From CAZWVA01 sp964636885 (lineage in GTDB: Bacteria > Desulfobacterota_D > UBA1144 > Nemesobacterales > CSP1-2), in NCBI GenBank assembly GCA_964636885.1, contig CAZWVA010000003.1, positions 1 to 64,000 of the forward strand: a stretch of DNA of 64,000 nucleotides. Direction: 5' to 3'. This document shows, in pieces, positions 43,812 to 52,771 of the stretch. A program made the position numbers and the translations under genes. Position 1 is the first letter of the stretch. The number at the start of each line of letters is the position of its first letter. Under the pieces are notes generated by a model. The model had not been told where the DNA came from, did no database searches, and was given only the letters and a program-made list of their open reading frames with translations.

Positions 43812-44582
43812 TTATCTCATCTTATAAAATGACTTGCGTAATCGGCTAAGCCCCTTAAGAAATATGCCGTTTAGGTACATAGGCAGCCTTTTTTGATATG
43901 ACTTTGGTGGAATCAGGTGTGCACGATCGGGTCGGTTTATACTACGGAGTTCCTCGGTAATCTCGGCTGAAGCGGTCTCTCCTAGTACCCGTGTCAGTTC
44001 GGAGGCCAGAATGGGGAAGCCCAATTTTTCTGCCATATCCACCATGATGGGGCCACAACGTTCCAGATAGGGTTTCCGCCTCTCGGCGTTTGAGCAGTAG
44101 AGGGCACCTAGGTTCAGGTTGTCCTCTAACTCATTTGCGAGGCGTATTAAAAGGACATCCCGGTCAATCGGAGAGAGCCTATCTAGTCTATCCCGAATGG
44201 CGGGGATCTCCTTTAAGCTCCATTTGAGCCCTGTGTACCTGGCGATGTATTCTTCCACCTCTTCACCAGCGGTGTCTCTTATCACTTTCCGTTTTATGTT
44301 GGAGAGGGGGCTTATGGTTATGATGCCAAAATCGCCATGAATATAGGCGGCATGGAGTAGGCCAGCAGTTACCAGATTTATCGGTACGCGAAGGGAGGCT
44401 AGTATGCTGGCTGTTCCTACCAGGTGAGATACGAACGTATTGCCGGAGGGACGGTAGAGTCCTGTAAAGAGGCGTATCGCAAGGCTATAGGCATTAAAGA
44501 CCAAGCCGATTTCCTCTTTTGAGTAGCCCTCACGGAGGAGCTGGTTATAGAGCTGGATGTTTGTCTGGGCGTAAGGATACAA
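43812..44582 (-). CDS. degenerate RelA/SpoT-type HD domain protein, copy 1
   Basis: 256 aa and paralogous to the gene 41 bases downstream. FVSHLVGTASILASLRVPINLVTAGLLHAAYIHGDFG corresponds to the HD helix region, here His-Ala instead of His-Asp; VLLIRLANELEDNLNL matches the second conserved helix. The C-terminal 60 residues are basic. It starts with TTG at 44582, with AGGAGGG 4-5 bases upstream; no ATG is available. The 163-base interval before it shows no gene. It might bind a nucleotide without cleaving it (inference). Confidence 0.65.
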   Translation of the reverse strand: MYPYAQTNIQLYNQLLREGYSKEEIGLVFNAYSLAIRLFTGLYRPSGNTFVSHLVGTASILASLRVPINLVTAGLLHAAYIHGDFGIITISPLSNIKRKVIRDTAGEEVEEYIARYTGLKWSLKEIPAIRDRLDRLSPIDRDVLLIRLANELEDNLNLGALYCSNAERRKPYLERCGPIMVDMAEKLGFPILASELTRVLGETASAEITEELRSINRPDRAHLIPPKSYQKRLPMYLNGIFLKGLSRLRKSFYKMR

Positions 44583-44745
44583 GATTCCCTCCTGTGTCTT
44601 GTCCTAACTTGAGTTTAAAGGCATTCTGGAATCGTAGTATTAGAATCTTTCAGGTAGGATTTAGTATAAAACCCATCCATCGTTTTCCTCTCCCCAGCTT
44701 ATTCGGCGTAACATGGGGCATTTGAATTCAGATTCCCAAGAATCG

Positions 44746-46401
44746 CTAGTTTGGGCCTAAATTATTCCCTTTCCGCTTAAAGATCGAGACCTCAGAGCCA
44801 TCGGGTTCGTAAAACGTTTTTAAGAGCTTGAAACGATCTATATGCGAATAGAAGAACCCATTCATGTCGTCTACGGATTTCTGGAAGGGGGTTATCACTA
44901 TATTTGATGGGTTCTTGGTCAATATGTAGTCGTATATGCCGAATCTCTCAACAAACTCCTTAAGGGCTGTGCCCTTGTAATTCTCTAGCTTTATGACGTT
45001 TAACGAAAGCCCTCTCAGAGCGGCATAGTAACGGATCGTCTGGCCGTTTATGTATTGATGATCTGGTATAACGCCCAGGTACATAGGGATTCGAGTGGAA
45101 TCGTGGGCACCCTCTTTCATATCCCTTTCAAGAACGGAAACCATTTCATTAATCTGCCAGTTCCCTCTTGAACTACCGAGTATGGAGTCTCTTAACCTCA
45201 AATCCTCCCTGAAAAAGAATAAGGCAAATAGAATCGAGAAAATAGAGATGGCATATCTGTTGGGTCTTATGGATCCATCAGAAACCCTGATTGTTGCGAT
45301 TCCAATGACGCAAAAAGATATGATGAGAGAGATCGGGACCAACCACGGCATCATGTATCTAGGCTGTTTATTCTGGATAACGAATGTAAAGATGATATAG
45401 GGAACGATCGTCCACACGAGAAGAAAGGTCTTGTATCTATTCCTGGAAAAGACGAGCATCACCGATCCTATGGTAAAAACGATAAAACCGAAAGGGGTTA
45501 TCATATCCCTCCATAAGGCAACAGGATAGAACGAAGCGGAGTCGAAAGAGAAAGGGGAGTCTGGACCATGCGCCAGGGCTCCTTGGGAAAATCTCATGGT
45601 TTCTCCTATAAGGTCTGGTAGAATCGGGAGGTAGTAGGGGCCAAAAGTGGCGATTGAGGTAAAGGTGAAAAGAGCCATGTTCATGAGTGTTTTCCTTAGG
45701 TAAAACGGTTCCTTGGGATCCTTTTCTTTAGTGCCTTCCAGATTAAAAGCCGTAAGTGCCGAGCAAACTATCGGCCCCAAAACGAAGAAGAGAAGTGTCC
45801 ACTTTGTGAGCATTCCGAGACCGAAGGAGAGGCCGGAAATAATGGAGAGGGTTCTATTCCTGAAATAGTCGGATCTTAGAATAATAAAAACGCAAAGAGC
45901 GACCATGGCAGTCAGGGGGAGATCAAGGTAATAGATCACGCTGTGCTCAAGGACTATTGGAGATAACAGGATTATGAAAGAGGCGAGTAGCCCGGTGTTT
46001 CTATTAAATACCAGTGTTCCTATTTCGTATGTGGAAAATACAAGGATGGGAAGAAAAACCGTGTTTGACATAGTTGCTACCCTTTGGGATGTTCCGAATA
46101 TGGAGTAAAGAGGGGATGTTAATACCGCTACCAACGGGGGATAGTATCCCGAAGGGCGAAGGAGTGGATACCTTTCGGACTTATTCATAATGTCTTTAAT
46201 GATTTCAAGGTTTATTTGAGAGGGATTAGTGAGTATATTGTAAAACACAAGGCTGTCCCTCAGGTGAACCGCCTCATCCCACTTCGGCGGTTCGGAGTCC
46301 AAACCGGTTAGGTGATACATGTTGATTCCATAGAGAGAGAGGGTGAATAAGAGAAGTGTGTAATCTATAAGCCACCTTCTAGAGGTGGTTTTATCCTTCA
46401 T
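44746..46401 (-). CDS. GT39-like polytopic glycosyltransferase
   Basis: 551-aa membrane protein with about 11-12 hydrophobic segments. The first periplasmic loop has the acidic pair in PPKWDEAVHLRD, the catalytic region of GT-C enzymes (ArnT/PMT type) that use polyprenyl-phosphate sugars. LLRPSGYYPPLVAVLTSPLYSIFG and NKQPRYMMPWL are also typical. It would transfer a sugar to lipid or protein on the outer face of the inner membrane. Its ATG overlaps the stop of the preceding gene (ATGA). Confidence 0.83.
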   Translation of the reverse strand: MKDKTTSRRWLIDYTLLLFTLSLYGINMYHLTGLDSEPPKWDEAVHLRDSLVFYNILTNPSQINLEIIKDIMNKSERYPLLRPSGYYPPLVAVLTSPLYSIFGTSQRVATMSNTVFLPILVFSTYEIGTLVFNRNTGLLASFIILLSPIVLEHSVIYYLDLPLTAMVALCVFIILRSDYFRNRTLSIISGLSFGLGMLTKWTLLFFVLGPIVCSALTAFNLEGTKEKDPKEPFYLRKTLMNMALFTFTSIATFGPYYLPILPDLIGETMRFSQGALAHGPDSPFSFDSASFYPVALWRDMITPFGFIVFTIGSVMLVFSRNRYKTFLLVWTIVPYIIFTFVIQNKQPRYMMPWLVPISLIISFCVIGIATIRVSDGSIRPNRYAISIFSILFALFFFREDLRLRDSILGSSRGNWQINEMVSVLERDMKEGAHDSTRIPMYLGVIPDHQYINGQTIRYYAALRGLSLNVIKLENYKGTALKEFVERFGIYDYILTKNPSNIVITPFQKSVDDMNGFFYSHIDRFKLLKTFYEPDGSEVSIFKRKGNNLGPN

Positions 46402-47105
46402 GATCGTTTCCGAGTCCGGGTTGCCTCAAGATATATCATTCCCTCTTTAATGCCTCCTAGGAACCCACCCAAGACGTATGCGCCGTCGGCGATATAACGG
46501 ATTCCTGAAAATAGAATCGATTTAAAGGGCTTCCTGGGATCGAATCTAATCCCGAAGTACCAGATAGAGGCTAGGATAGATATCAAAAGGGTTAGAATAG
46601 CGGGTTTATAGAGTGTGAGTAAGAAGGCGATAACGGCGATTAGGAGGCTAAGATGCATGAGATGATAGCTGCTTAAGAAGATCATTCCATAAACCGGAAA
46701 AGGTATATCCAGAACACGTGCAATCCCAAAGGGGTTTTTATTACTCGGAGATAGGTCATAGCGGTATAACTGGAGCCGGCGTCTCTTCATGTGTTTCTTA
46801 AAGAGATAAGCATGGCCGTAGCCATAGTTAAACCACTGCTTAAGGAGTCCCCCCAGGGTGTAACGGTGAAAATGCGTGATCTTGGCGGAGGGTTCAAACC
46901 AGAGTTCGTATCCTGCCTTTGCGACCCGTATTGAGAGGTCTATGTCCTCTCCGGTACTGCATTTGGGATCGAATCCTCCCGTCTTTAGAAGGGCCTCCCT
47001 TCGGAATGCGGCGTTGGCGGTTGCAAAAAAGGGATGAAAAACCCCTATACCCTCCTTCGGAAGGTATCCCTTCTGATAGCCACTCTTTGTTATATCGATT
47101 ATCAA
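46398..47105 (-). CDS. GT2 glycosyltransferase, C-terminal half (split gene)
   Basis: 235 aa beginning with TTG inside a TTGA overlap with the upstream half. It has the acceptor-side signatures FFATANAAFRREALLKTGGFDPKCSTGEDIDLSIRV (the ED general-base region) and YELWFEPSAKITHFHRYTLGGLLKQWFNYG, then two or three hydrophobic helices. The N-terminal nucleotide-binding half is in the gene before it. A GAGGAGG about 6 bases before the TTG could start it separately. Alternatively one base change or a frameshift joins both parts into a usual ~390-aa enzyme. Confidence 0.75.
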   Translation of the reverse strand: MIIDITKSGYQKGYLPKEGIGVFHPFFATANAAFRREALLKTGGFDPKCSTGEDIDLSIRVAKAGYELWFEPSAKITHFHRYTLGGLLKQWFNYGYGHAYLFKKHMKRRRLQLYRYDLSPSNKNPFGIARVLDIPFPVYGMIFLSSYHLMHLSLLIAVIAFLLTLYKPAILTLLISILASIWYFGIRFDPRKPFKSILFSGIRYIADGAYVLGGFLGGIKEGMIYLEATRTRKRS

Positions 47106-47563
47106 TTGTTCTCCTCCTCAAGGCGTCCCATTCGCATGAGTGTTTCGGAGACGCAGAATTCCTCGACCAGGCTTCCGGTTCTTTCCGATGAAAGGATCTC
47201 ACCACCTACGGCCCCTATATGGGGATTATAATAAAAGGGATTTACCATGTTTTCCACCCAGCGGGGGTCTGCTTCGCAGTCATCGTCTGTAAAGAGGATT
47301 ATATCTCCACTTGCCTCTTGAATCCCACGGTTACGCGCTGCGGGGATACCGGGGGTCGTTTCCACGACAGTCCTAAGAGGTAGGAGTTTCCTGAATTCAT
47401 CGAAAACGGGTTCATAGCTCTTTGTCGAATTGTTATTAACAACGATCACCTCATCGGGCATGAGTGACTGTACGGTCAAAGAACGAAGCATGGTTCTAAG
47501 GTTCTCAGGACGATCCTTGGTAACAATGACTACGGATGTCTTTAGTCGCTTTGTGCCACTCAT
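47102..47563 (-). CDS. GT2 glycosyltransferase, N-terminal half (split gene)
   Basis: 153 aa with the nucleotide-sugar-binding part of a GT-A fold: SVVIVTKDRPENLRTMLRSL, VIVVNNNSTK, PGIPAARNRGIQEASGDIILFTDDDCEAD (the DDD metal motif). It stops at TGA 47104-47102 just after LEEENN, where a full-length family member would continue. The C-terminal half follows in the next frame with a 4-base overlap. It starts at ATG 47563 in an ATGA overlap with the gene upstream. Confidence 0.75.
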   Translation of the reverse strand: MSGTKRLKTSVVIVTKDRPENLRTMLRSLTVQSLMPDEVIVVNNNSTKSYEPVFDEFRKLLPLRTVVETTPGIPAARNRGIQEASGDIILFTDDDCEADPRWVENMVNPFYYNPHIGAVGGEILSSERTGSLVEEFCVSETLMRMGRLEEENN

Positions 47564-49170
47564 AAGTTAATCCCTTTTAGATATTGGATTGCAGGTGGTA
47601 TGAGTCTGGCAATCTCCATCCTTTTCCCTTCGAGTTCGTTCCTATAGGCGTCGCTCAGGTTCTTCAGTTGATCGGGAAGGGGAATACCCCAATTGACCAA
47701 CGCCCGCTTAACGGCCTGCAGGGTAAGGGGGTAGAAGATCTCGCCCCTTTCTACGGAACGGTTCATGAGAACGAGTTGTACCGTCTTCCAGAAGACCCGA
47801 AGAAAATCTAGGCTATTCAGTTTGTAGATCGATGGGTTTTCAAGCAGTTCATAAAAGAGCGTCCTTTCCTCCCGGAAGAAATGCTTGACAAGGGGCGTCC
47901 AGACTGAGGCGACGCTCGGCTTATAGTCTCCTCCGTCAAGGGTAAATTCGGGTCTACCGAGCAGTTCGAATAGATCCGGGTTGCAGGGTGGAGAGAGTAT
48001 CGACTGCCAGCTTTTCTTTAGATCATCCGGGTGAGTCTCAAAGGCGGCGTTTTGGAGTAGAAGGAATAGTCTGATTCGGGATCTCAGGCCGGCATGGGCG
48101 TTTAGGTGAAAGAGGTTAAGCGCGGTAATCTCATGGACGGTTGGGACCCTTTTGGGGTCTATCTCTATCATAAGCAAGAGTTCGTCAAGGTTAAAGTAGG
48201 AACTCGAAACCAGATAAGCTCCCCTGTAGGAGTGTGTCCACCTCTCTTTCACGTAGCCGACTAACCGCTTGATATGCGTGTTTTCTTCCTCGCCTAAGAG
48301 GAGCTCTTCTTTTGGACAGTCAACCATCTGGGTTATGTTCTTAAGTGGTCTAGAGTAGGGGTGGTCCTGGAATTCCCCGTAAAAGCGGTCTAGGAAGAGG
48401 ATGATAAAATCCTTAGTCTCATCTACGATGCCTACGTCGTCAATACGGAAGCGTTTCTCTTCCATGTTCTCTAGCTTCTCTAGAAATTCCCTATCTTTTC
48501 CGCTAAATAGCGCCTTGGATCTTTCGATGGTCTCTCTTCTATCGAATGTGAGAGTGCTTTGGTTCAGGGCCAGGTTCATTTTTAGGATTTCACTAACGGC
48601 CTTGTAGCAGATATTATTTCTAGTTAAGGCTTCTTCTCCGTATTTTCTAGCTTGGAATAGCCTCCAGGCAAAGAGCGACCACCATACCTTGATCTCGGTG
48701 TAAAAACCTCCATACATCTTCTCAACAGGAAGCGCCGGGAGCTCTTTTAGGTAGTCTTTTCCGTAAAGGAGCTTCCAGGTCTCTTTTCCCTCCATAAAGC
48801 GGTACTGAAAATAATCGTTGGTTTCGTAGTGCTTATAAAGCGTCTCTTCATCATAGACTTCGAGTGTTTGATCAAGAAGGGTCGTAATCTTTGCGAGTGT
48901 GTTATAGTCGCGAAACAGTTCTTTCTTATCTTCTTCGTTTGTTTTTTCTCCAATCACAGCAAAGTCTATATCGCTTATAAGGGGCAATATCTCTCCTTTT
49001 GCACCTCCCCGTCTCAGGTAAACCGATTTAATAAACGGATACCTCTTAAATACACGAAGCGTCATATGGATCACTATTCCATAAAAAAGCCGGTATATCT
49101 GAAGAAAAGGTGGAAACGAGGTTGCCAAAACGAATCTCCTTATAAGTAGCTTGAGGGAGACCATTTTCAT
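47560..49170 (-). CDS. nucleotidyltransferase-fold protein of unknown function
   Basis: 536 aa. Near residues 54-72, LRRGGAKGEILPLISDIDFAVIGE is the polymerase-beta-type motif (GG then S-D-I-D), with a possible third acidic residue in LEVYDEETL. The remaining ~400 residues are helical and unfamiliar. Such proteins move a nucleotidyl group to a small molecule, sugar or protein. Being inside a glycosyltransferase operon with an HPr-kinase-like gene suggests regulation or assembly of the polysaccharide (inference). Both ends overlap neighbours by ATGA. Confidence 0.65.
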   Translation of the reverse strand: MKMVSLKLLIRRFVLATSFPPFLQIYRLFYGIVIHMTLRVFKRYPFIKSVYLRRGGAKGEILPLISDIDFAVIGEKTNEEDKKELFRDYNTLAKITTLLDQTLEVYDEETLYKHYETNDYFQYRFMEGKETWKLLYGKDYLKELPALPVEKMYGGFYTEIKVWWSLFAWRLFQARKYGEEALTRNNICYKAVSEILKMNLALNQSTLTFDRRETIERSKALFSGKDREFLEKLENMEEKRFRIDDVGIVDETKDFIILFLDRFYGEFQDHPYSRPLKNITQMVDCPKEELLLGEEENTHIKRLVGYVKERWTHSYRGAYLVSSSYFNLDELLLMIEIDPKRVPTVHEITALNLFHLNAHAGLRSRIRLFLLLQNAAFETHPDDLKKSWQSILSPPCNPDLFELLGRPEFTLDGGDYKPSVASVWTPLVKHFFREERTLFYELLENPSIYKLNSLDFLRVFWKTVQLVLMNRSVERGEIFYPLTLQAVKRALVNWGIPLPDQLKNLSDAYRNELEGKRMEIARLIPPAIQYLKGINL

Positions 49171-50351
49171 CTCGGTTTTCCTCTAAGCGTGTATTCATAG
49201 ACCGATTCCACCTTCTCTGCCGTCTTTTCCCATGTGTATTCCGAGGCGACGTAATCCCTAGCATTGGCACCTATTCTCTGGGCGAGTATAGGATCATTAA
49301 GGAGTTGGAGTATGGCTTTTGCAAAAGCGGAGATGTTCCCGTTCTCAACCACCAATCCGGTCTTTCCGTGTTTTATATTCTTTGCGGATCCCTCAAAGGA
49401 GACGATCGGCTTTCTAGCCGCCATGTAGTTGAGGAGTTTCTGAGGAATCCCATCGCAGTCTGTACGTGGATTCAGGGCAACATCGGCACGGGCTAGGTGT
49501 TTGGGAATGTCATTAAACTCGGACTTTACTACATCGATGTATTCCCTGATCTTGAGGGCACTTGCCAGTGGTTCGTAGGGACTAAAAGGGGAATCCGAAA
49601 CGATGAGAAGTCGAACGTCCCCTCTCTCGCTCAGGACTCGGCCGAAGGCTTGAAGAAGCAGGTCTATTCTCTGATAGGGAGCCAGGTTGCCGGTAAATAC
49701 GAGTATCTTCTCCGCTTTTTTATACGTCTCGTGGTTTTCGGGTTTAATATCAAAGTGCTCGGATTCAACGCCATTTGTTACAACCGTGGTGTTCTCTGGC
49801 GTAACACCGGCATTCTTGATCAGTTTATTCCTTATCCTCTCGGTCACGGTTATAATGTGATCCGCCAGCCTTGGGAGCCAGAGGTCAAGACGCTGACTGA
49901 TTCCTTTTTTTATCCTCTCCGGCAGTCCGAGTTCGTCATAGAAAGGGAGTTCTGACTCAAGGAGCGTATGCGCATCATAAACGATGGGGTGTCTTGTCAA
50001 TCTTCGCACGCAGAGGGAGACGAAGAGCCCTTCGTAGTTATGGGCATGGATGACGTCGATCTCGTACGCCTTTAGGACTTTAAAAAGCTTGATTGCCAAA
50101 AGCGGATCCAGAACCATAAGCTTTTGATACGTTGGACCCGGAGAGCACTTTCTATAGGTCTTTACGTCTGGTATTCGGTGAATTCTGAAACCGGGTTCTT
50201 TCACCTCGTTTCCCAGATGGTAGGTTATGACGTGGACATCATGTCCCCTGCGTGAGAGGGCTTCTGTCATTCTGAATATCCTTATAGGGGTTCCCCTCGG
50301 ATAGGGAAAGGGACAGGCCGCTACCATCGCGATTCTAAAGTGTCTCTTCAT
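49167..50351 (-). CDS. GT4-family glycosyltransferase
   Basis: 394-aa retaining GT-B enzyme. N-terminal MVAACPFPYPRGTPIRIFRMTEALSRRGHDVHVITY, central HAHNYEGL and VVTNGVESEHF, and the donor-site region PRTDCDGIPQKLLNYMAARKPIV (E-x7-E-like, with Asp/Gln changes in the first position) followed by GKTGLVVENGN. It would add a hexose from a nucleotide donor on the cytoplasmic face. It overlaps the HPr-kinase-like gene by 17 bases and the nucleotidyltransferase gene by 4. Confidence 0.88.
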   Translation of the reverse strand: MKRHFRIAMVAACPFPYPRGTPIRIFRMTEALSRRGHDVHVITYHLGNEVKEPGFRIHRIPDVKTYRKCSPGPTYQKLMVLDPLLAIKLFKVLKAYEIDVIHAHNYEGLFVSLCVRRLTRHPIVYDAHTLLESELPFYDELGLPERIKKGISQRLDLWLPRLADHIITVTERIRNKLIKNAGVTPENTTVVTNGVESEHFDIKPENHETYKKAEKILVFTGNLAPYQRIDLLLQAFGRVLSERGDVRLLIVSDSPFSPYEPLASALKIREYIDVVKSEFNDIPKHLARADVALNPRTDCDGIPQKLLNYMAARKPIVSFEGSAKNIKHGKTGLVVENGNISAFAKAILQLLNDPILAQRIGANARDYVASEYTWEKTAEKVESVYEYTLRGKPR

Positions 50352-51399
50352 CTCTACGGCTTAGGGCTGAATCCGTGTTTTTAATCTTTTTTGAAATAAA
50401 ATCGGCTATGAGTGCCGCATTAGCCGCACGGTCATAGCCCAAGTGGAGTTCGTAGGTTTCGCTTTGCTGGATCAGGGTTAAGGACGCACGGAGCCTTGAA
50501 AAAAGGATCGGGATCTGCCTTACTATGTCAAAAAGATCGAAGCGTAAGAGGTATTCCAGGAGTTGGGGCACGCCGATTCCCAATACACAGAGGCGAAAAA
50601 GGGCCAAGAAGGCCTTAATGGATGAGGTCTTTATAATCCGGGGTTGCCTCGAATGGATCCGCTTCCCTACAAACACAAAGCCCGGCTCGGCGACACCGGA
50701 GATCTGATCCTTAAAGTATTGGACATCGATAAGGGTCTTGGATTGATAGTGCGTTCGCTTAAACGGCTTTAGGAATTCTCCTGGTATTTCGAGGGGAGTT
50801 CCCTCTGCAACCCCCATTCGAATGGGAAACGGATAGAGAAGCCCCTTTGAGGAGACGAGCGGAACCTCCTCCGAAAGGAGTGAAAAGGCCTTATTCTCAA
50901 GAAGAGAGAGGGTTAGGGTCGTTTTTCCCCCTCCCATGGGGAGTAGACAAAGAACGGCTTTCTTCCCATAGACAACTCCCATTGCATGGATCCTGTGGAG
51001 CCTTTTCCGATCGAGAAGTTCGCCCATACGGCTCATGATCATTAGATAACTCTTTTCGTATAAAAGGTCGCGATCTGTACTGTAGATCTCCGCTGAATCA
51101 TTACTGTGATTGTAAATCACAAGGGCCTTTCCGAAGGAATCGAAATACCTTGTATCCCCGTTCTTATATACCACGGCGTCTTTTGTGTGATAGATTGCGG
51201 GAGTGCCCTCCGGGATCCTTTCATAAGGTGGCTCTCTCAAAAAAACAGAGACATTAACCTGTGGCTTTCCCTTTTCTTGAGAGGGGTGAACACGAAAGTA
51301 AGAGAAATCGCTTTCTATAAATGAAGCGCTCTTTTTATCGTTCGATACGACTCTTAGAAGGATCCCATGAAAATCGAAGTAGAGAACCTCATCCGACAT
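50335..51399 (-). CDS. HPr kinase-like P-loop protein
   Basis: 354 aa. Walker A LLPMGGGKTTLTLSLL (residues 152-167) and LLSEEVPLVSSKGLLYPFPIRMG resemble the C-terminal kinase domain of HprK, where the second motif is usually S-D/E-D. An N-terminal ~135 residues have no recognised fold. No PTS genes are nearby, so the target is not likely to be HPr. HprK-like proteins recur in polysaccharide and peptide-modification loci with unknown targets. Overlaps: 11 bases with the flippase gene and 17 with the GT4 gene. Confidence 0.7.
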   Translation of the reverse strand: MSDEVLYFDFHGILLRVVSNDKKSASFIESDFSYFRVHPSQEKGKPQVNVSVFLREPPYERIPEGTPAIYHTKDAVVYKNGDTRYFDSFGKALVIYNHSNDSAEIYSTDRDLLYEKSYLMIMSRMGELLDRKRLHRIHAMGVVYGKKAVLCLLPMGGGKTTLTLSLLENKAFSLLSEEVPLVSSKGLLYPFPIRMGVAEGTPLEIPGEFLKPFKRTHYQSKTLIDVQYFKDQISGVAEPGFVFVGKRIHSRQPRIIKTSSIKAFLALFRLCVLGIGVPQLLEYLLRFDLFDIVRQIPILFSRLRASLTLIQQSETYELHLGYDRAANAALIADFISKKIKNTDSALSRRDEETL

Positions 51400-52723
51400 G
51401 ATCCAACCCCTTACTTAATACGCTTACCGGCTCCTTTGAGCCGAGAATCCGAAGCTCCTGAAAGTTTAATCTCATTAACCAAAATGCCAGAATCACCTCG
51501 GAGATCACAGTTGCACAAGCCGCTCCCGAAGCACTCCAAATCGGGATAACCATGAGGTTTAAGGCGATGTTTGTAATCGCGCATATAAGCATGATCTTTA
51601 TGGTCTTTCTCTCTAGAAAGATCGACCTGGCGAGTAGACCGCCTACGGTTGATACGTAAAGCAGTGGGACGCTCAGGTAAAGGATCCTAAGAACGGTTAT
51701 GGAATCGTTGTATTTTGGACCGAATACGGTTGGTATGATAAAGCCTGCCGTCGTAACGACGAGTAGAGTCATACCCCCACCCATCGCTCCTATGACGAGT
51801 AGCATCTTTCTTAATAGCGTTTGGATACCAGACCAGTCTTGACGGGCTGCCATCTCGGAGCAGATGGGGAAAAAGACCATTGTCATCGGTCTTACTATGA
51901 ACCGCGAGGCCTCGAGCAGTTTGTAAGCGGCTTCGTAAGTGGCCACAACAGAATAGGGTTTCATAAAGCCAAGCATAACCGAATCGACCTTGTAGTAAAC
52001 AAGTCCAATGAGCGTTAGTATAAAAAAGGGGAGCGATACACGGAGTATATTGCGGGCAGAATCCGTATCCCAAGTGAACTTTAGACTCCCTATCTTTCGC
52101 CGGAATATGGCAAAGGCGATAACGACTAAGAGGGCATTGGCCAGGATGTAACAGGCCAGTACTTCGGTCAGGCCCTTCTTTAATGTGACAGTAATAAAAA
52201 TCAATCCGACTAATATGAGCCTTGTGCTAACGCCTGCGGTTACGTTGTATGCGACCCGCTTAAGTCCTAGGAATAGAGCTCCAAAGCCCTGGTAGAGTTC
52301 ATCGAAAAAGACGTAGAGGGATGTGAGGAAGATGACGAGGAGGAGATCGGGTTTAAAGATGAGTGCAAATCCGTTTAGGGCGAGGAAATAAAGACCAAAG
52401 AGTGGGATGCGCAGTGAGATTACCTCTGAAAAGCACCGGCGTGCCCTTTCGGGGTTTCCTGCTACTTCTCTTATAACGTGGCTGTCTGTGCCAAGCTCGG
52501 TAAACAAGACGAAAAAATTGGCAAGAGCGGCCGCAAAAAAGAACCCTCCCATCTCCTCTTTTGTCAGGTAGCGGGTTAGTATCATGAGGACGAGGTACCC
52601 AACGACCTTGTAGAAGAAATGAGAAGAGAAGGCCATAACCAAATCCCTTTTTACCTTTTGCCAGTCCATTAACCTGGGTTTATCCTCCTTTAAACCGCAT
52701 GACGGTGTCACCATGTGTTTCAC
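51389..52723 (-). CDS. Wzx-like polysaccharide flippase (MOP superfamily)
   Basis: 444 aa with 12-14 predicted membrane helices. It opens YLVLMILTRYLTKEEMGGFFFAAALANFFVLFTELGTD, the polysaccharide-biosynthesis-protein signature with an L-T-x3-G turn. It would move undecaprenyl-linked oligosaccharide to the periplasmic face. The start is uncertain: GTG 52723 and ATG 52714 lack a good Shine-Dalgarno, while an AAAGGAGG lies 14 bases before an internal ATG at 52669. No Wzy polymerase is obvious in the window. Confidence 0.85.
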   Translation of the reverse strand: MKHMVTPSCGLKEDKPRLMDWQKVKRDLVMAFSSHFFYKVVGYLVLMILTRYLTKEEMGGFFFAAALANFFVLFTELGTDSHVIREVAGNPERARRCFSEVISLRIPLFGLYFLALNGFALIFKPDLLLVIFLTSLYVFFDELYQGFGALFLGLKRVAYNVTAGVSTRLILVGLIFITVTLKKGLTEVLACYILANALLVVIAFAIFRRKIGSLKFTWDTDSARNILRVSLPFFILTLIGLVYYKVDSVMLGFMKPYSVVATYEAAYKLLEASRFIVRPMTMVFFPICSEMAARQDWSGIQTLLRKMLLVIGAMGGGMTLLVVTTAGFIIPTVFGPKYNDSITVLRILYLSVPLLYVSTVGGLLARSIFLERKTIKIMLICAITNIALNLMVIPIWSASGAACATVISEVILAFWLMRLNFQELRILGSKEPVSVLSKGLDHVG

Positions 52724-52771
52724 CGCTTTTCTTTTCCCGTTTGGGCTTGGACGAAGAGGGCTAAAAACGCA

